Source: Burkholderiales bacterium
GTDB lineage: Bacteria; Pseudomonadota; Gammaproteobacteria; Burkholderiales; Burkholderiaceae_C
Assembly (NCBI GenBank): GCA_947464185.1
Contig: CANHVY010000017.1
Location: 1 to 64,000, forward strand
Direction: 5' to 3'
Length of the DNA stretch: 64,000 nucleotides
Of the stretch, positions 60,013-64,000 are shown piece by piece; the stretch's first letter is position 1, and each line of letters begins with the position of its first letter. The position numbers and the translations under genes are program-made. The notes below the pieces were generated by a model. The model saw nothing but the letters and a program-made list of their open reading frames with translations. It was not told the origin of the DNA and ran no database searches.

Positions 60013-61508
60013 GAGGCCCCCTGCGAGGCCATGACGCCTGCGACCACCATCGCCAACAAGGTGATCCAACTGGCGCGGTCCTTGAGTGCGAAGGCAATCG
60101 GATCTTCCCCCCGCATTTCCCGGCGCGCGACCTTGAGCCAGATCCTCATCATCCAGGCCATCAGCAGCGGCGCCAAGGCCCACAGCCACAAGGGCTGCGG
60201 GTACAGGGCCCGCCCGTTCTGGCTCTCGATGTACAGCGCCAGCACCAGCACCGCCATGAAGCCGCTGCTCACCCCCATGCCACGCAGCGTGGCCAGGTCC
60301 TCGCGACGGTAGCCCCGGCCGGGTGTGCGGGTCGCGTCGGTGTCGTTCAACTCCTCCAGTTCGGCGCAGCGCTTGACCAGCGCAAGGCTGAGGAAAAGGA
60401 AGAGTGAGAACGCCAGCAGCCAGTTGGAGAGTGGGACCTGCGCCACCACGGCCCCTGCGGCAATGCGCCAGGTGTACAGGCCCGCCAGCAACAGCACATC
60501 CAGGAGCGCCAGACTCTTCAGGTGCAGCGAATACGCCACGGTGATCACCAGATAGCCCAGCAGCATCAACGCGAGCGCGGGTGAGACTGCCAAGGCCAGC
60601 ATCAGGCCCGCCGTCAGCATCAATGCGGCCATGACGAGCGACTGACCGATACCCAGTTGACCGGCCGCCAGCGGACGCCACCGCTTGTGCGCATGACGAC
60701 GATCGTTGGGCAGGTCCAGGAGGTCGTTGAAGAGATACGTGGCCGAGGCGCACAAGCCGAAAGCCACGAAGGCTGCGAACACTGCGAGCCAGGTGTGTGC
60801 ATTGGTCACATGGCTGGCCAGCAGCGGCACGAACACCAGGGTGTTCTTGCTCCACTGGGTCAGTCGTATCGCCTTCAGCAGGGTGCGCAGGCTCATCGAC
60901 GGGCGCTCAAAGATGCGCGCCTGCGGGTGCAGTTCCTTCAACCGCCTGCTGACTTCGGCGGGGGCGTTGACTGCCACGGCCTCGGCGCTGCCGCGCCACA
61001 CTTCAAGATCCACTGCGGCGTTGCCCGCATAGGCGAAAGGACCGTTGCTGTGCTGCTGGATCGCACTGAGCTTGCGTGCGCCCGAAAGATTGACGTCCTT
61101 GCTTCCGATGTGATCTTCGAACAAGCCCAGGTGCTGCGCCACGTCGTGGCCTATGCGGTGATCCGCAGCGCTTGCCAGCACCAACCTTCTGCCGTTGGCG
61201 CGCTCGGCCCGCAGGAAATCCAGGAAGCTGGCGTGGTAGGGCAGTGTGCTGGCGTCAGGCAGCGCCTCATCCGCGACCCTGCGTTTGAAGGCCAGTTTGC
61301 CTTGGAGCAACCAGCCCAGCAGCCTGAACAGGTTCAGCGGGTTTCGCCGAAGCAGCAGCAGCACGGATTCATGCAGCGAGTCTCCAGGAAACAGCGTGCC
61401 GTCCAGGTCCACATAGAGCGGTAGCGCGGGGGAGGACTTGACGGGTGGTTCCAAGATCAGGGACGGAATGTGCGGACGGGTCGAGTGCGGCAGGACCATC
61501 GAAAGCAT
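60009..61508 (-). CDS. HAD phosphatase-UbiA prenyltransferase fusion (DPPR synthase-like)
   Basis: 499 residues. The N-terminal HAD phosphatase (about 20-215) has DLDGTLFPGD and a later LVLASAADHRIG; the C-terminal UbiA domain (about 225-499) has nine helices and the metal motif NDLLDLPNDRRHAHKRWRPLA. This motif form matches decaprenyl-phosphate phosphoribosyltransferase-like enzymes, so the two domains may transfer 5-phosphoribose to polyprenyl phosphate and remove the phosphate. The start among three close Met codons (61523, 61508, 61499) is uncertain. A structured region with a terminator-like hairpin lies upstream. Confidence 0.82.
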   Translation of the reverse strand: MLSMVLPHSTRPHIPSLILEPPVKSSPALPLYVDLDGTLFPGDSLHESVLLLLRRNPLNLFRLLGWLLQGKLAFKRRVADEALPDASTLPYHASFLDFLRAERANGRRLVLASAADHRIGHDVAQHLGLFEDHIGSKDVNLSGARKLSAIQQHSNGPFAYAGNAAVDLEVWRGSAEAVAVNAPAEVSRRLKELHPQARIFERPSMSLRTLLKAIRLTQWSKNTLVFVPLLASHVTNAHTWLAVFAAFVAFGLCASATYLFNDLLDLPNDRRHAHKRWRPLAAGQLGIGQSLVMAALMLTAGLMLALAVSPALALMLLGYLVITVAYSLHLKSLALLDVLLLAGLYTWRIAAGAVVAQVPLSNWLLAFSLFLFLSLALVKRCAELEELNDTDATRTPGRGYRREDLATLRGMGVSSGFMAVLVLALYIESQNGRALYPQPLWLWALAPLLMAWMMRIWLKVARREMRGEDPIAFALKDRASWITLLAMVVAGVMASQGAS

Positions 61509-61581
61509 TCGATCGCCGCGCATGCGCCGCACTATGCCACCGCTTGTCACGGGGCGGTCAGACCGATTCCCAACGAAAGAA

Positions 61582-61770
61582 GCCCGCCACCTCTTTCGAC
61601 GTGGCGGGCCTGGCGGGAACCCCGGTCGCCGTCCTTGCGGTCGGCGAGCCGTCTGAGTTCTGTTCCCGTCCCTCCGCGTCCGGCCCGAAGGCCCTTGCGG
61701 TTCGCCCGTTGCCAGGCGCCTCAACTTCACCCCTGAAGGAGTTGGCAGTTCCTTCAAGAGCGCCATTGAA
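61582..61770 (-). ncRNA. Candidate structured leader or small RNA
   Basis: No credible gene fills 61509-61884. Read on the minus strand the region folds into a chain of helices: ggcgc/gcgcc (61764-61760 with 61719-61715) enclosing tgaagga/tccttca (61756-61750 with 61740-61734); ggcc-ttcg-ggcc (61693-61682), an extra-stable UUCG tetraloop; gggaac/gttccc (61667-61662 with 61620-61615) enclosing cgccg/cggcg (61646-61642 with 61631-61627); and a terminator-like stem gcccgccac/gtggcgggc (61609-61601 with 61590-61582) followed by TTCTTTCGTT. The UUCG loop and the T-rich tail fit only the minus strand. It is either a 5' leader of the HAD-UbiA gene or a free RNA; it does not resemble RNase P RNA, tmRNA or 4.5S RNA. 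Confidence 0.5.
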
Positions 61771-61884
61771 GGATAGGGCGAGCCGGAGCGAGGTGATTGA
61801 TCCTGCGCACCCTTTCATCTCTGCGGGGTCATCGGGCCTGCAGAATGCGGTGCAGGCGGCAGGCCTGCTGCACTGAAGGTTGTC

Positions 61885-62580
61885 ATGAAGTCACTTCCCC
61901 CAGCTTTCCGGGCGCTGGTTGTCGGTGCGGGCGGCGCGCTGGGCGCCGCCTTCACGCAATGCCTGGGCGCAGCGCCGGGGGGCGCCAGCGTCCACGCCTT
62001 GGGCCGGCATACCGAGCCCTCGATCGACTTCACCCGGGAAGCCACCATCGAGGCCGCAGCGGCGCAGTTGCGCCAGCAGGCTCCGTTTCACCTCATCATC
62101 GTGGCCACAGGCGTGTTGCACACCGGCCAGTTGCAGCCGGAGAAGCGCCTGGCCGACCTCTCGATGACCGCGATGGAGGAGGTGTTTCGGATCAACAGCT
62201 TCGGGCCGGCACTGCTGCTGCGGCATTTCGCGCCGTTGTTGGACCGGCAGCGCAGCGTGATGGCGCTGCTGTCAGCCCGGGTGGGCAGCATGGGCGACAA
62301 CCGCCTGGGCGGCTGGTACAGCTACCGGGCGTCGAAGGCGGCCCTCAACATGCTGGTGAAGACAGCCGCCATCGAACTTCGCCGCACCCACCCAGGTGCG
62401 GTGCTCGCGGCCCTGCATCCGGGCACGGTGAAGTCGGCGCTGTCCAGGCCTTTTCGCGGCGACGACATCGGGCGTGAGCCCCTTGAGGCTGCCGCGGACA
62501 TGCTCGGCGCTCTGGACGCCCTGGCCCCGGAGGACAGCGGCTGTTTTCTCGCCTATGACGGGCAGCGGCTGCCCTGGTGA
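61885..62580 (+). CDS. SDR-family dehydrogenase, C-factor-like
   Basis: 231-residue short-chain dehydrogenase with cofactor loop VGAGGALGAAF (about 12-22), the NAG-like segment VATGVLH, Ser in LSARVGSM and active-site YRASK. The group is often annotated as CsgA/C-factor-like. The C terminus ends DSGCFLAYDGQRLPW, a family feature. Substrate unknown. It is alone on the plus strand between minus-strand genes. Confidence 0.85.
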   Translation: MKSLPPAFRALVVGAGGALGAAFTQCLGAAPGGASVHALGRHTEPSIDFTREATIEAAAAQLRQQAPFHLIIVATGVLHTGQLQPEKRLADLSMTAMEEVFRINSFGPALLLRHFAPLLDRQRSVMALLSARVGSMGDNRLGGWYSYRASKAALNMLVKTAAIELRRTHPGAVLAALHPGTVKSALSRPFRGDDIGREPLEAAADMLGALDALAPEDSGCFLAYDGQRLPW

Positions 62581-62604
62581 CGCGAGGCGGTGTTGAACCG
62601 CTGC

Positions 62605-62988
62605 TCAGGCCTTGGGCACGCGGTACAAGCCGCAGATCTTGTTGCCGTCCGGGTCACGAAGATAGGCCAGATAGAGCTGGCCTGCAGCCCCCTCGCGCAC
62701 GCCCGGGGGGTCTTCGCAGGTGCTGCCTCCGTTGGCCGTGCCGGCTGCGTGCCAGCCCTGAACCTGTTCGGCTGATGTGCAGGCGAAACCCAGCGTGCTT
62801 CCATTGCCCACCGTGGCCGGTTCACCGTTGATGGGCAGTGACACCGAGAACACGCCGGTGGGCGTGCGCCAGAACACCCGGTGGCGGTCTACATGGCCGG
62901 GCGCCACCCCCAGGGTGCCCAGCACCGCGTCATAGAAAGCCTTGGCCCGCGGCAGGTCGTTGGTGCCGATCATGACGTGCGAAAACAT
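62605..62988 (-). CDS. VOC (glyoxalase/bleomycin-resistance-like) protein
   Basis: 127-residue protein of two beta-alpha-beta-beta-beta modules, starting MFSHVMIGTNDLPRAKAFYDAVLG and ending with LAYLRDPDGNKICGLYR. Conserved metal-type positions His4 and the Glu/Asp near the C terminus are in place or replaced by similar residues; activity cannot be predicted. AAGGAG lies just before the ATG. It converges on the SDR gene. Confidence 0.88.
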   Translation of the reverse strand: MFSHVMIGTNDLPRAKAFYDAVLGTLGVAPGHVDRHRVFWRTPTGVFSVSLPINGEPATVGNGSTLGFACTSAEQVQGWHAAGTANGGSTCEDPPGVREGAAGQLYLAYLRDPDGNKICGLYRVPKA

Positions 62989-63161
62989 GGTGTCTCCTTG
63001 TGGTGCCTGGTGGTGCCGTGCGGTGAGGTGGGCGGACGCTCGGTCAGCCGCATTGCATTATGGGGATCGTGCGGGCGTCCGTGTTCCACTGCGACTGTTG
63101 GCTTTTTGCCAGGCCGAACTTGTCCGGCCTGACCTCCCGGAATGGACGCAAGAGAGACTGC

Positions 63162-63452
63162 ATGACCGAGGGTTCCCAGATCGTGGTGCCGCCCAGCTTC
63201 GTGGCGCTGTTCGTTCCTTCCGGTCGCGTGCGGCCGGTCGAGACAGCGACCGTCATCGAGCAGCGGTACGAGTTGTGCGAGGACTTTGCCCAGATGCTGC
63301 TGGGGCAGGCCCAGACGCGGCAGTGGGAATGGGGTATCACCCGGCAGGATGTGCTGCAGCGCGTGGCCCAGGGGCTGCAAGACTCGGACGTCTTCAGCGC
63401 CGACGAGGCGCAATGGGTGCTGACGCGCCTGGAGGAACTGCTGTCATGTTGA
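63162..63452 (+). CDS. Small conserved Burkholderiales-type protein
   Basis: 96-residue acidic, helical protein without membrane segments or catalytic motifs. Its pattern (IVVPPSFVALFV near the N terminus, RYELCEDFAQML, then WVLTRLEELL) resembles a small protein found widely in Burkholderiales and sometimes labelled as an ATPase with chaperone activity, though it has no P-loop. The ATG at 63162 follows AAGAGAGA; the frame extends upstream without similarity. Function unknown. Confidence 0.65.
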   Translation: MTEGSQIVVPPSFVALFVPSGRVRPVETATVIEQRYELCEDFAQMLLGQAQTRQWEWGITRQDVLQRVAQGLQDSDVFSADEAQWVLTRLEELLSC

Positions 63453-63464
63453 ACGCGGCGGGGC

Positions 63465-63492
63465 TTGCAACCGGGGGGTTCTCTGATATGCT
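63465..63492 (+). promoter_or_regulatory. Promoter of the SOS-controlled small ORF
   Basis: TTGCAA (63465-63470) and TATGCT (63487-63492) with a 16-base spacer, in the gap after the preceding small gene; the LexA box begins inside the -10 element. Confidence 0.55.
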
Positions 63493-63506
63493 GTATAAAA
63501 CTACAG
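63491..63506. promoter_or_regulatory. LexA (SOS) box
   Basis: CTGTATAAAACTACAG matches the LexA core CTGT-N8-ACAG exactly with an AT-rich spacer, and the flanks extend it toward the E. coli-type TACTGT...ACAG form on the minus strand. It overlaps the -10 region, the usual repressing position. Confidence 0.82.
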
Positions 63507-63527
63507 TATCCAGATTCGGAGCCCGGC

Positions 63528-63611
63528 ATGAAGCACGACTTTCGACAGTTCTACCAGCCCCAGACCAGCCACCCGCCGCGCTGGTTGCGCCGCATCTGGC
63601 TGTGGTTCTGA
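63528..63611 (+). CDS. 27-residue SOS-regulated small protein
   Basis: Short ORF from ATG at 63528 to TGA at 63611, starting MKHDFRQFYQPQ and ending WLRRIWLWF. GGAG (63518-63521) lies six bases before the ATG, and promoter and LexA box are directly upstream, so expression is well supported although the ORF is short. The peptide is basic with three Trp and a hydrophobic C terminus, properties shared with small membrane-active peptides; function unknown. The S4-domain gene follows after 16 bases and should be on the same SOS transcript. Confidence 0.6.
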   Translation: MKHDFRQFYQPQTSHPPRWLRRIWLWF

Positions 63612-63627
63612 CCTCGTGCCTCAGCAC

Positions 63628-63846
63628 ATGAGCGCGGTGGAGTTTGCTCTGAGGGGTGACCACATCACCCTGGATGCCCTGCTCAAGGCCACGGGCCTGG
63701 CGCCCAGCGGGGGCAGTGCCAAGGGCTTGATCGCTGCCGGAGAAGTGTTGGTCGACGGCCAGCCAGAGACGCGGCGTGGGCGCAAGCTTCGTGCAGGCCA
63801 GGTGGTCTCGGTGGGCGCCCACCGCATCCAGGTGGTGGGAACCTGA
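63628..63846 (+). CDS. S4-domain RNA-binding protein, YbcJ-like
   Basis: 72-residue protein that is almost entirely an S4 RNA-binding domain: ITLDALLKATGLAPSGGSAK, LIAAGEVLVDGQPETRRGRK and LRAGQVVSV. Length and layout fit the YbcJ family. The ATG at 63628 is preferred over a GTG at 63616. It is downstream of the SOS-boxed small ORF and may be partly SOS-induced. Confidence 0.87.
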   Translation: MSAVEFALRGDHITLDALLKATGLAPSGGSAKGLIAAGEVLVDGQPETRRGRKLRAGQVVSVGAHRIQVVGT

Positions 63847-63904
63847 CATCGCAGGCGGCCTGGTAACCGGGACAATCGATGCTCCCATCCGAGCAGGAAC
63901 CTCC

Positions 63905-64000
63905 GTGAAGACCTACGACATCGAAGTGCAGCGCCTGAAGTCGATGAAGCACGACAGGGGCCTGGTCGAAATCGGGCTGGATGCTTTGGTGCTGGCCCGT
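63905..64000 (+). CDS. Start of an unidentified gene
   Basis: Open frame from GTG at 63905 to the window edge, 32 codons, beginning MKTYDIEVQRLKSMKHDRG. AGGAA lies upstream. Too little is visible to name it; no domain is recognisable. Confidence 0.5.
   Translation, partial: MKTYDIEVQRLKSMKHDRGLVEIGLDALVLAR

Noticed and set aside
61445-61876. 143-codon plus-strand open frame before the SDR gene
   Set aside because: No ribosome binding site, no motif, and it lies over the structured minus-strand RNA region.

Overview
The window is about 64 kb of GC-rich DNA from a motile Gram-negative bacterium. Gene content and order point to a betaproteobacterium of the order Burkholderiales, probably near the Leptothrix/Rubrivivax/Hydrogenophaga-type lineages. 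The clues are an flhB-flhA-flhF-fleN-fliA block next to flgNMA and flgBCDEFGHIJKL, a paaGIK/paaABCDE phenylacetate locus with a TetR regulator, and TRAP transport genes. Genus-level placement is inference only. I see no rRNA, CRISPR array, transposase or prophage.

Bases 1-18254 hold a nearly uninterrupted flagellar locus: export gate (flhB end, flhA), placement and number control (flhF, a FlhG/FleN-like protein that has lost its P-loop), sigma-28 (fliA), then on the minus strand flgA-flgM-flgN with a good sigma-28 promoter in front of flgM, and on the plus strand the rod, hook, ring and junction genes flgB to flgL. A terminator-like hairpin between flgF and flgG may make the second half of the flg transcript less abundant.

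Bases 18270-25055 are a signalling block attached to the flagellar genes: an HDOD protein, a HisKA_2-type histidine kinase, a receiver-ANTAR (RNA-binding antiterminator) regulator, a membrane histidine kinase and a receiver-GGDEF-EAL protein. Bases 25182-30562 are housekeeping: tRNA-Ser, apaH, a CNNM/CorC-type transporter, a SapC-family protein, an M17 aminopeptidase and a 3-mercaptopyruvate-type sulfurtransferase.

Bases 30638-37610 look like one catabolic unit: a COG3618 amidohydrolase, a SAF-domain dehydrogenase, a divergent FCD-type GntR regulator, TRAP transporter genes in the unusual order P-M-Q, and an SDR dehydrogenase. Near-identical palindromes in the two promoter regions suggest the GntR protein controls both sides. 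Bases 37719-46058 are the phenylacetate (paa) cluster with a clear promoter and a 28-base TetR-type operator at its head; between paaK and paaA lies an imperfect inverted repeat of about 540 bases.

Bases 46065-57592 are mixed: an FtsH paralogue, a four-Cys small protein, a WYL regulator, an MFS permease, RarD, a rubrerythrin/Fe-S/DUF3501 group, a hydrolase, a methyltransferase, a glutathione peroxidase and a tautomerase-SnoaL fusion. Bases 57729-61508 carry tRNA-Ala and a three-gene lipid-linked sugar module (GT39-like transferase, SMR-like carrier, HAD-UbiA fusion), preceded by a highly structured untranslated stretch that looks like an RNA leader or small RNA. The last 2 kb contain an SDR, a VOC protein, a small Burkholderiales-type protein, a LexA-box-controlled 27-codon ORF with its own promoter and ribosome binding site, an S4 RNA-binding protein and the start of an unidentified gene. 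The 27-codon SOS ORF, the giant palindrome and the structured RNA are the strongest candidates for something undescribed.
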